From assembly GCA_900545625.1 (NCBI GenBank), contig UQZS01000041.1, forward strand, positions 1 through 17,319: 17,319 nt of DNA, read 5' to 3'. Of the stretch, positions 7,155 through 13,280 are shown piece by piece. Position 1 is the first letter of the stretch, and every line of letters begins with the position of its first letter. The translations under genes and the position numbers were made by a program. The notes under the pieces were generated by a model. It had not been told where the DNA came from. It saw only the letters and a list, made by a program, of their open reading frames with translations, and did not search any database. The stretch is from an uncultured Oscillospiraceae bacterium (GTDB lineage Bacteria > Bacillota > Clostridia > Oscillospirales > Acutalibacteraceae).

Positions 7155-7235
7155 TTAGATGCTGGATGCTGGACGCTGGATGTGCGCGCCGGCGGGCAGA
7201 GGACAGACGGCAGAGTGCAGAGGCGGCATGGTAGA
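7155..7235 (+). repeat. Heptad array E (left arm of island 3)
   Basis: Two in-register blocks on the plus strand. The first, at 7155, 7162, 7169 and 7176, reads TTAGA, CTGGA, CTGGA, CTGGA. The second, at 7196, 7203, 7210, 7217 and 7231, reads GCAGA, ACAGA, GCAGA, GCAGA, GTAGA, with a degenerate unit at 7224. The jump between blocks is 20 bases, one short of register. Confidence 0.8.
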
Positions 7236-7242
7236 TTTATTC

Positions 7243-7309
7243 GAAGCCGTAGCTGCACAGAATACCGAAAAATCGATCAAACGCGTAGTGGCAGGCTTCC
7301 ATGCCTGCC
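7243..7309 (+). repeat. Leader-type intergenic repeat, copy 3, ending in a GGCAGGC hairpin
   Basis: GAAGCCGTAGCTGCACAGAA then ACCGAAAAAT and CGCGTAG resemble 13006-13055 and 10271-10316. It runs directly into the first arm of the 7282-7429 inverted repeat (GGCAGGC TTCCAT GCCTGCC). Confidence 0.6.
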
Positions 7310-7429
7310 AAAGGGTGGTCGAAAAACGGAACTACTTTCTGCTGTCTCGAAAATTTCCTGTCCCTTTTCTCGGAAAATGAAAACAAAATTCTACTCTTTC
7401 CGGCAGGCGTGGAAGCCTGCCACTACGCG
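7282..7429. repeat. 28-bp inverted repeat, each arm itself a hairpin
   Basis: Arm 1 is 7282-7309 and arm 2 is 7402-7429; they are reverse complements with one mismatch, 92 bp apart. Each arm contains GGCAGGC-TTCC(A/G)(T/C)-GCCTGCC, so both local hairpins and one long stem are possible. The enclosed 92 bp is AT-richer and has no supported gene. Confidence 0.85.
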
Positions 7430-7543
7430 GAAACATTTCATTCATCATAGACATGGGTTATTATTTTGCCCGCCTCTGCTTAGGCAGAGCCTTTCGATTT
7501 ACGGCGAACCCGCAGCTTTGCGCAACCCCCGCCCCATCCCGCT

Positions 7544-7569
7544 TCTGACTTCTAACCTCGGCCATCTGA
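7544..7569 (-). repeat. Heptad array F (right arm of island 3)
   Basis: Four in-register plus-strand cores at 7544, 7551, 7558 and 7565: TCTGA, TCTAA, TCGGC, TCTGA. It directly follows the aminopeptidase terminator in the direction of transcription and is inverted relative to array E. Confidence 0.7.
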
Positions 7570-7570
7570 T

Positions 7571-7604
7571 ATATAAAAAGCCGAGGCGTACGCCCCGGCT
7601 TTTT
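7571..7604 (-). terminator. Rho-independent terminator of the coaE-transglycosylase-aminopeptidase operon
   Basis: A 9-bp GC-rich stem (7580-7588 with 7591-7599) is flanked by A-runs and T-runs, so the minus-strand transcript ends in UUUUU then AUAU. The one imperfect pair is a G-U wobble only in the minus-strand RNA, which points to minus-strand use; the T-run on the other side makes plus-strand use possible too. It lies 24 bp after the aminopeptidase stop. Confidence 0.9.
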
Positions 7605-7627
7605 CTCTGCGCTTTTGCAAGCGTGGT

Positions 7628-9037
7628 TTATTTTTCTTCGAAAAACGCCTTGCACGCGCGGTAGGTCATAAACACGTCGAGCTTCGAGACGATCTCGAAC
7701 GGCGCGTGCATGGAAAGCACCGGCACGCCGATGTCCACAACGTCAATATCCAAGCCCGCCAAGAACATCGCGACCGTGCCGCCGCCGCCCGCGTCCACCT
7801 TGCCGAGCTCCGCGCACTGCCAAACGACGCCGTTTTCGTCAAGCATGCGGCGCACCGCCGCCATATATTCGGCGGAAGCGTCCGACGTGCCGCTCTTGCC
7901 GCGCGCGCCGGAGTACTTCATGAATGCGGCGCCCCCGTTTAGGAACGCGGCGTTGTTGCGCTCGCAGACATCCGGGTAGGTCGGGTCGAACGCAGCCGTC
8001 ACGTCCGCCGAAAGGCTTTTCGTATGGCGCAGCGCCGTGCGGACGTTTTCGCCGCGAGCCAGGCACAGATCCGTAATAAAGTGTTCGAGATACGCGGAAT
8101 TAAGCCCCGTGTTGCCCTCCGAGCCGATCTCCTCCTTGTCTGTGAGCACAGTCACCGCCGTGTAGGCAGGCGTGCCCTCCAGTGCAAAGATCGCCTCGGC
8201 GGCAGGGTAGGCGCACACGCGGTCGTCGTGGCCGTAGGAACCGATCATGCTGCGGTCAAAGCCGATGTCGCAAGCGGGATAGGCGGGGACGATTTCAAGC
8301 TCCGCGCTTAAGAAGTCGCTTTCCGTCACACCGTATTTTTCAAACAGGATGTTTAAAATGTTCAGCTTGACCTGATCGCTGCTCTCATCGGCGGAAAACG
8401 GGCGGCTGCCCACGAGCACGTTGAGTTCCTCGCCGCGCACGCCGTCGGCGAGCGTGCGCTTCATCTGCTCGTTCGCCAGGTGCGGCAGCAGATCCGTTAC
8501 CGCAAAACGCGGTTCGTCCGCTTCCTCGCCGATGCGCACTTCGATTTTTTCGCCGTCCTTTTTGACCATCACGCCGTGCAGCGCAAGCGGCAGGCATGTC
8601 CACTGGTATTTCTTGATGCCGCCGTAATAATGCGTTTTGAAAAGCGCCAAGCCGGCGTCCTCGTAAAGCGGGCTGGGCTTTAGGTCGAGACGGGGCGAAT
8701 CGATGTGCGCCGCCGTCAGCCGCAGGCCCGCTTCAAGCGGCTTTTCGCCGATCACCGCAAGGATGACCGCCTTGCCGCGGTTGTTGTAATAGACCTTGTC
8801 GCCCGCCGCATACGCCTTTTTCGGGTCGAATTCGGCGAAGCCGTGCGCCTTCGCGCGCACCTCCATGAACGACGCCGCCTCACGCTCGGTCTTGGCACGA
8901 TTGAGGAAGTCCTTGTACCCTTCGCAGAACGCGTCCGCTTCGGCGATCTCGGGTTGCGTCAGCTTTTTCGCCGCGTTTTCCCGTTTGTGAAACAGCTTTT
9001 CCTTAAGCTCGTCCGCCTTGCTTTTTTCTTCAGCCAT
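7628..9037 (-). CDS. M18-family zinc aminopeptidase
   Basis: A 469-residue metallopeptidase of the M18 (aspartyl aminopeptidase-like) family, which trims N-terminal residues from peptides in the cytoplasm. Ordered metal-site motifs are visible: TAAHIDSPRLDLKP, GSYGHDDRVCAYPA, TDKEEIGSEGNTG, SLSADVTAAFDPTYPD, and the C-terminal PVLSMHAPFEIVSKLD carrying the last His. The N-terminus is a charged helix with no signal peptide. ATG 9037 is used: GAGGAG sits 10 bases before it, while the longer frame to 9136 runs through the upstream gene. Its start overlaps the transglycosylase stop by 8 bases (coupled translation). A strong terminator follows. The exact residue preference cannot be read from sequence. 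Confidence 0.93.
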   Translation of the reverse strand: MAEEKSKADELKEKLFHKRENAAKKLTQPEIAEADAFCEGYKDFLNRAKTEREAASFMEVRAKAHGFAEFDPKKAYAAGDKVYYNNRGKAVILAVIGEKPLEAGLRLTAAHIDSPRLDLKPSPLYEDAGLALFKTHYYGGIKKYQWTCLPLALHGVMVKKDGEKIEVRIGEEADEPRFAVTDLLPHLANEQMKRTLADGVRGEELNVLVGSRPFSADESSDQVKLNILNILFEKYGVTESDFLSAELEIVPAYPACDIGFDRSMIGSYGHDDRVCAYPAAEAIFALEGTPAYTAVTVLTDKEEIGSEGNTGLNSAYLEHFITDLCLARGENVRTALRHTKSLSADVTAAFDPTYPDVCERNNAAFLNGGAAFMKYSGARGKSGTSDASAEYMAAVRRMLDENGVVWQCAELGKVDAGGGGTVAMFLAGLDIDVVDIGVPVLSMHAPFEIVSKLDVFMTYRACKAFFEEK

Positions 9038-9626
9038 TGCTGTCCAGCTCCTCTTTGTAAAGATTTTGATATATGCGCATCGCCCTTTGCACCTTATAGA
9101 CATAGTGGTTGGTGGCACTTGTGGGGATGACATCAAGCGTTTTGCCGTCCGCAGAATAGCGCGTATCGGAAAGCCAGTTGTTTACCTGCCCGCGCCCTGC
9201 GTGGTAGGCGGCGACCGCGGTGGGAATGTCGCCGTCGAATTCCGTGAGCAGCAGATCCAAAAACACCGCCGCGTAGCGGATGGCGGTCTCGGGTTCATAG
9301 AGCGCATCGGTCGGGAGCGTCTCATCCGTCCGCGTTTGCAGCCATTCGAACGTCTCGGGCGTGATCTGCGAAATGCCGAGCGCCCCCGCATGGGATTCGG
9401 CGTTCGGGTCAAAGCCGCTTTCGGTGTGCAGCACGGCATACAGCAGCGCGCGCGGCACGTCGTATTCGTCCGCCGCCGCTTCGACCTCCGAAGTATATTC
9501 GAGCGGGAACACGGCACGCAGCACTGCGCGTCCGCCAAAAAAGACCGCCGAGCCGATCACGAGCACGAAGCTCAGCGTCAGCGCCGCGAGCTTGCCGGCG
9601 GCTATGCGTTTTCGTCTGTTTTTCAT
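9030..9626 (-). CDS. Membrane-anchored lytic transglycosylase (SLT domain, GH23)
   Basis: A 198-residue peptidoglycan-cleaving enzyme that cuts the MurNAc-GlcNAc bond to form 1,6-anhydro ends. A basic start (MKNRRKRIAAGK) and one membrane helix (about 13-31) anchor it with the catalytic domain outside. Soluble-lytic-transglycosylase motifs: catalytic Glu69 in HTESGFDP, SHAGALGISQITP, and AAYHAGRGQVNNWL. The last motif is AYNAG in most relatives; His replaces Asn here. ATG 9626 shares four bases (ATGA) with the coaE stop, so the two are translationally coupled; GGAAGGG lies within the end of coaE. The start at 9704 would be deep inside coaE and is not used. Residues 40-60 resemble YtxH-free short SLT proteins of Firmicutes. 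Confidence 0.93.
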   Translation of the reverse strand: MKNRRKRIAAGKLAALTLSFVLVIGSAVFFGGRAVLRAVFPLEYTSEVEAAADEYDVPRALLYAVLHTESGFDPNAESHAGALGISQITPETFEWLQTRTDETLPTDALYEPETAIRYAAVFLDLLLTEFDGDIPTAVAAYHAGRGQVNNWLSDTRYSADGKTLDVIPTSATNHYVYKVQRAMRIYQNLYKEELDSNG

Positions 9627-10204
9627 AGCGGGAACACCCTTCCGATCTCCTCTGCAAGCGTATAAGGCGGGTAGTTGCGGATGACCGCGTCGCACCGCGC
9701 ACAAAACCAGCCTTCGTCATGCTGGGCACGGATGCGCCGCAGCGCGTCTGTTTCGGAAAGCCCGTCGCGTTCCAAGATGCGCGCAAGGCGCACGCTTTCG
9801 GGCGCGACGACGGCGACGGTGCGCGCGCAAAGCGCGTCCTCGCCGCTTTCAAACAGGGCGATCGCGTCGAGCAAAGCAACCGGAGTGCCCGCGCGTTCCA
9901 ATTCGGAAAGACGTTCGCGCACGGCTCCGGTCACGGCGGGGTGGACGATCCGGTTGAGCGTTTTTGTCGCTTCGGGCGAAGCGAACGCCGCTTTCGCGAG
10001 TGCGGCGCGGTCGACCTCGCCAGCCGTAGTTAAAATTTGACTACCGAACGCCGCCTGCAATTTTTCGAGCAGCGACGAGCCGGGGATATACAAAGATTTT
10101 GCCACGCGGTCGGCGTCAATATGCGCCCAGCCGCGCGTACAAAGCATTTTGCACACGGTGCTTTTGCCCGCGCCGGTTTGCCCGGTGATGCCGATGACCT
10201 GCAT
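9623..10204 (-). CDS. coaE: Dephospho-CoA kinase
   Basis: Catalyses the last step of coenzyme A synthesis, ATP-dependent phosphorylation of the ribose 3'-hydroxyl of dephospho-CoA. The 193-residue length is standard. Visible are the P-loop GITGQTGAGKST (5-16), the substrate-region IDADRVAK (29-36), NRIVHPAV, and the LID-type segment RILERDGLSETDALRRIRAQ. Cytoplasmic, no signal peptide. ATG 10204 has TGGAGG about 8 bases upstream. It opens a coupled trio with the lytic transglycosylase (ATGA overlap) and the M18 aminopeptidase. I found no convincing promoter in the repeat island just upstream, so the promoter may lie further up or be embedded in the repeats. Confidence 0.95.
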   Translation of the reverse strand: MQVIGITGQTGAGKSTVCKMLCTRGWAHIDADRVAKSLYIPGSSLLEKLQAAFGSQILTTAGEVDRAALAKAAFASPEATKTLNRIVHPAVTGAVRERLSELERAGTPVALLDAIALFESGEDALCARTVAVVAPESVRLARILERDGLSETDALRRIRAQHDEGWFCARCDAVIRNYPPYTLAEEIGRVFPL

Positions 10205-10221
10205 AGCAAAGCGCCTCCATT

Positions 10222-10254
10222 TTAGATATTAGATGTTAGATGCTGGATTCTGGA
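10222..10254 (+). repeat. Heptad array G (left arm of island 4)
   Basis: Five in-register plus-strand cores at 10222, 10229, 10236, 10243 and 10250: TTAGA, TTAGA, TTAGA, CTGGA, CTGGA. It ends 4 bp from the coaE ribosome-binding site. Confidence 0.85.
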
Positions 10255-10270
10255 TGTGGGGTTGGGCGGG

Positions 10271-10316
10271 TTCTGCGAAGCCGAAAATTTGTACAAACCG
10301 TAGGGACAGCCCGATG
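10271..10316 (+). repeat. Leader-type intergenic repeat, copy 4
   Basis: GCGAAGCCGAAAATTTG (10275-10291) matches 1089-1104 and is followed by a CCGTAGGGACAGCCCGATG tail, whereas other copies carry different tails after CGTAG. A fragment GCCGCGGCTTCGCGGAAAACC at 10363-10383 looks like the start of another copy. Confidence 0.6.
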
Positions 10317-10335
10317 TGAGATATTAGAAGTTAGA
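10317..10335 (+). repeat. Short heptad array H inside island 4
   Basis: Three in-register cores on the plus strand at 10317, 10324 and 10331: TGAGA, TTAGA, TTAGA. It has the same orientation as array G, so island 4 has two left-type blocks. Confidence 0.6.
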
Positions 10336-10395
10336 CGCGGTGCAGGGAAGGATTGTGCAATGCCGCGGCTTCGCGGAAAACCAGCTCGCCGCACG

Positions 10396-10428
10396 TCCGG
10401 CGTCCGGAAGCTAACATCCGGCCTCCAG
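10396..10428 (-). repeat. Heptad array I (right arm of island 4), overlapping the GH13 stop codon
   Basis: Five in-register plus-strand cores at 10396, 10403, 10410, 10417 and 10424: TCCGG, TCCGG, GCTAA, TCCGG, TCCAG. These read CCGGA, TTAGC and CTGGA on the minus strand. The third unit supplies the TAG stop of the GH13 gene (10411-10413). Confidence 0.75.
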
Positions 10429-12279
10429 AACCGCACAATCCATCGCCCCGACACGCACGCATGAGGTCACGGGGCTTTCGTGTAAGCATTCGCGGGCAAA
10501 ATGCCAGTTTTCGTGCAGGTTGTAAACGATGTCGTGCTCGTTGCGGTTGGCGATGACCAAAACCGCGCCGTCCGTGCTTTCGCGCGTATAGGCGACGCAG
10601 CCGAGCACGGCGGAAACAAAGCGCATTTTGCCGTCGCGCAAGGCAGGCAGCGCATGCCGCAAAGCGCCGAGCTTTTTGTAGAACGCCAAAAGCCCCTGAT
10701 TTTCACGCCCCCACGGGTAATACCCGCGGTTGAACGGGTCCTTATAGCCCTGCATGCCGGCCTCGTCGCCGTAGTAGACGCAGGGCACGCCGGGCAGGGT
10801 ATATTGCAGCACCGCCGCGAGCTTTAACAGCTGTACGCCTTTTTGATACGCTTCGTCGGAAAGCGTTTGCTGCGCCTGCCACGCGCGGTCGTGGAACCGT
10901 GCGCTCTCGCCGGCAAGGCGCGTAACGGCGCGCTCGGTGTCGTGCGTGCCGATGTGGTTCATCAAAACGTCGAGAACGGGTTTCGGATAATGCTCCAAAA
11001 TCGGTGTGACCGCACGCTGAAAAGCCTCGGCTGCCCCGCCGCGCGCAAATTCGAGCACCGCTTCGGCAAAGGGATAGTTCATCACGCTGTCGAGCTGCCC
11101 GCCGAGCAGATACCGCCGCCGCACGCCGTATGCCCATTTGGTCGTGGCGTCCTCCCAGACCTCGCCGAGCACGAGCGCATCCGGCTTTTCCGCCTTGGCG
11201 GCTTTTGCGAGCGCGTCTAAAAACGCATCCGGCAGCTCGTCGGCGACATCCAGCCGCCAGCCCGCAGCGCCCGCGCGCAGCCAGCGGCGCACGATACCGT
11301 CTCGCCCTGTGATGAAATCGAGGTATGCGGGGCTTTCCTCGTTGACTTCGGGAAGCGTTTCAAAGCCCCACCAGCTTTTGTACTTGTCGGGATATTCCGA
11401 AAAGGTATACCACGGATAATAGGGGGATGCCTTTGAATTGTAGGCGCCCAGCGTCGGATAGCGGTTCTCGCGGTTGAAATAGCGGCTGTCGGAACCCGTG
11501 TGCGAAAACACGCCGTCCAACACCACGCGGATGCCGTATTTCGCCGCTTCGGCGCAAAGCGATCTGAAGTCCGCTTCGGTGCCCAAAAGCGGGTCGATCT
11601 TTTCGTAATCCGCCGTGTTGTAGCGGTGGTTGGAATGCGCTTCGAAAATGGGGTTCAGATACAGGCATGTCACCCCGAGGCTTTTAAGATACGGCAGTTT
11701 TTCGCAGATCCCCGCAAGATCGCCGCCGAAATAATCGTTGTTGCGCACCTCGCCGGTTTCGTCGGGCTTCCAGTACGGCGGGTTTTCGGTGTCCGCGCGC
11801 AGGATGCGGTCGTCGGGCACGCCAACCTTTTTTTTGCCCGAATTGTAAAACCGGTCGGGGAAGATCTGATAAAAGATCCCGCCCTTGAGCCAGTCGGGCG
11901 TGTGAAGATTTTTGTCGTAGACGGTCAGCTGCCAGCTTTGGCGCGCGCCGGCGCTCGGAAGCGCCCCGATGCCGTCGCCGCTGTGGAACACGGACCCGCG
12001 CCCCCAGGAGGAGTCATAGTCGAAGTGGTAAAAATACAGGCCCTTTTCCGGCACGGAAAGCTCGATGTCCCAGATCTCCTTGTCATCGCCGTCCATGCCC
12101 GCCCAGTACATTGGGTGGTCGACCGCCGCTTCGCCGTCGCGCTGCAGCAGGAAATGCGCCCCGCTCGCGCCGAATGCGCGCGGCAAAATCAGGCGCAGCC
12201 GAAACGGTCTGTCTGTTTCGACGGCGCCCGGCACGCTCTTATAAAACGCATCGGCGGGATTGTAGGGGATCCAATTCAT
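10411..12279 (-). CDS. Intracellular GH13 glycoside hydrolase (neopullulanase / cyclomaltodextrinase type)
   Basis: A 622-residue alpha-glucan hydrolase. The first ~125 residues form a beta-rich domain like the N-terminal domain of neopullulanase-type enzymes, followed by GIFYQIFPDRFYN, the GH13_20-type barrel start. Conserved regions: DGVFSH (255-260), GWRLDVADE with nucleophile Asp344, LGEVWED with acid/base Glu373, and NHIGTHDTER with Asp447. GVPCVYYGDEAG and PFNRGYYPW are also typical. There is no signal peptide, so it probably acts on imported maltodextrins or cyclodextrins. The ribosome-binding site before ATG 12279 is weak (GAAAGAA). No transporter or regulator is nearby. The last four residues (EAGC) and the stop lie in heptad array I. 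Confidence 0.92.
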   Translation of the reverse strand: MNWIPYNPADAFYKSVPGAVETDRPFRLRLILPRAFGASGAHFLLQRDGEAAVDHPMYWAGMDGDDKEIWDIELSVPEKGLYFYHFDYDSSWGRGSVFHSGDGIGALPSAGARQSWQLTVYDKNLHTPDWLKGGIFYQIFPDRFYNSGKKKVGVPDDRILRADTENPPYWKPDETGEVRNNDYFGGDLAGICEKLPYLKSLGVTCLYLNPIFEAHSNHRYNTADYEKIDPLLGTEADFRSLCAEAAKYGIRVVLDGVFSHTGSDSRYFNRENRYPTLGAYNSKASPYYPWYTFSEYPDKYKSWWGFETLPEVNEESPAYLDFITGRDGIVRRWLRAGAAGWRLDVADELPDAFLDALAKAAKAEKPDALVLGEVWEDATTKWAYGVRRRYLLGGQLDSVMNYPFAEAVLEFARGGAAEAFQRAVTPILEHYPKPVLDVLMNHIGTHDTERAVTRLAGESARFHDRAWQAQQTLSDEAYQKGVQLLKLAAVLQYTLPGVPCVYYGDEAGMQGYKDPFNRGYYPWGRENQGLLAFYKKLGALRHALPALRDGKMRFVSAVLGCVAYTRESTDGAVLVIANRNEHDIVYNLHENWHFARECLHESPVTSCVRVGAMDCAVLEAGC

Positions 12280-12373
12280 AGGCGAAAATCATTCTTTCTG
12301 AAACGCGGGTTTTGGGGTAGGGCGGGAGAACCACGGTTTCGCGTGCAACACGCCGTTTACGGACAATGCGTTT
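12280..12373. other. 94-bp spacer with a fragment of the GTAGGGCG repeat
   Basis: GTAGGGCGGGAGAACC-ACGG (12317-12335) resembles pieces of 1184-1231 (GTAGGGCGGG; GGAGAACCCACGG). There are no heptads here. I see no terminator with a U-run after the glycosylase gene and no clear promoter for the GH13 gene. Confidence 0.4.
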
Positions 12374-12937
12374 TTACAACCCAAGTTCCGTGATCTTCTC
12401 CCGCAAAGCGCAGAAATCGGAGAGCGCGTCCGGCTTTTGCGCAGGGTTGCGCAGCAGCGCTGCGGGGTGGTAGGTGCCCATGAGCAGCGTGCCGTTCCGC
12501 TCGTAAAACACGCCGTGCTCTTTCGTAACGCGAAAATCGGGGCGGAGGATGTACTGCGCCGCAATGCGCCCCAAGCACACGATGATCTTCGGGCGCAGAA
12601 GCTTTACCTGCTCGCGCAGCCACGGCGTGCACGCCGCCTGCTCCTCCTCGCGCGGGTCGCGGTTTTTCGGCGGGCGGCACTTGACGATGTTCGCGATATA
12701 GATATTTTCGTCGCGCGAAAGGTCGATATGCGCAAGATATTTGTCCAGAAGCTGCCCGCCGCGCCCGACGAACGGCTCGCCCTGCAGGTCCTCGTTTTCG
12801 CCCGGCCCTTCGCCGATGAACATGACCTTCGCATCCGTTTTGCCCACGCCGAACACGACGTTGTGCCGCGTTTCGCACAGTTCGCAGTTGCGGCAGGCCA
12901 AGCATTCGGTTTTTAAGGTCTCCCAGGTGTATGGCAT
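12374..12937 (-). CDS. Uracil-DNA glycosylase, family 4 (iron-sulfur type)
   Basis: Removes uracil from DNA after cytosine deamination, starting base-excision repair. The 187 residues carry the family-4 hallmarks: four cysteines for a [4Fe-4S] cluster (Cys15, Cys18, Cys87 in NIVKCRPP, Cys103 in AACTPWL), the active-site motif GEGPGENED (42-50), the GxPFVGRGGQLLDK stretch, and the HPAALLRN motif starting at His157. These match the Thermus type enzyme closely. A C-terminal fusion to phage SPO1 polymerase, annotated in some relatives, is absent. ATG 12937 follows AAAGGTGA. The ribosome-binding site abuts heptad array J. The gene is co-oriented with gatB but separated from it by a 0.4-kb repeat island, so it may be a separate unit. 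Confidence 0.94.
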   Translation of the reverse strand: MPYTWETLKTECLACRNCELCETRHNVVFGVGKTDAKVMFIGEGPGENEDLQGEPFVGRGGQLLDKYLAHIDLSRDENIYIANIVKCRPPKNRDPREEEQAACTPWLREQVKLLRPKIIVCLGRIAAQYILRPDFRVTKEHGVFYERNGTLLMGTYHPAALLRNPAQKPDALSDFCALREKITELGL

Positions 12938-12950
12938 GGCGGTTCACCTT

Positions 12951-12983
12951 TCAGAGTTCAGAGGTTAGACATTAGAGGTCAGA
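12951..12983 (+). repeat. Heptad array J (left arm of island 5)
   Basis: Five in-register plus-strand cores at 12951, 12958, 12965, 12972 and 12979: TCAGA, TCAGA, TTAGA, TTAGA, TCAGA. It touches the ribosome-binding site of the uracil-DNA glycosylase gene. Confidence 0.85.
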
Positions 12984-13005
12984 AGCGGTATCGGCGGGTC
13001 ATTCC

Positions 13006-13055
13006 AAAAGCCGCGGTTACGCAGAATATCAAAAATTTGTTGTCGTAGGGGCGGG
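13006..13055 (+). repeat. Leader-type intergenic repeat, copy 5
   Basis: AAAGCCGCGGTTACGCAGAA then TATCAAAAATTTGT and CGTAGGGGCGGGTG. The block order (GCCG-palindrome, CAGAATA, AAAAATTTG, CGTAG) matches copy 3 at 7243 and copy 4 at 10271, with another tail. Confidence 0.6.
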
Positions 13056-13100
13056 TGATTAGACGGAAGGAAAGCATTCGCACAGATTGCCGGCGGTTTT

Positions 13101-13152
13101 CCTTGCCCCCTCTGACGAGGGGGCTGTCTGCGATAGCAGACTGGGGGAGAGA
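13101..13152 (-). repeat. Palindromic module type 1 (reverse)
   Basis: GCCCCCTC-TGAC-GAGGGGGC, then a perfect inner hairpin GTCTGC-GATA-GCAGAC, then TGGGGGAGAG. On the minus strand this has the order and arms of the module at 5712-5760, with a different inner hairpin. Confidence 0.75.
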
Positions 13153-13177
13153 TAAACCTGCGCCCCGTTCTACCTTG

Positions 13178-13257
13178 TCTCTCCCTCCGACACGCGCAAA
13201 GCGCGTGCCACCTCCCTCGTCAGAGGGAGGAAAGGGTTTGTGCAAAAACTTTCGGTT
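13178..13257 (-). repeat. Palindromic module type 2 (reverse) with leader
   Basis: TCTCCCTCCGA, inner hairpin CACGCGC-AAA-GCGCGTG, then CCACCTCCCTC-GTCA-GAGGGAGG, AAAGGGTTT and AAACTTTCGGTT. On the minus strand it matches 5769-5843 including the leader; only the inner hairpin differs in sequence. Confidence 0.75.
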
Positions 13258-13280
13258 TTTGCGGATTCCCCCACTGCACA

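Noticed and set aside
7010..7258. Upstream start for MreB
   Set aside because: The extension would be encoded by the promoter, leader and heptads; [13 protein letters not shown] is the family start.
7159..7664. Plus-strand ORFs across the gap upstream of mreB
   Set aside because: They translate repeat DNA (heptads and the 28-bp inverted repeat), have no ribosome-binding site and show no recognisable domain.
13178..13257. Small RNA gene
   Set aside because: A stable fold exists, but the same module recurs in inverted order at 5769-5843 without promoter or terminator, which fits a dispersed repeat better.
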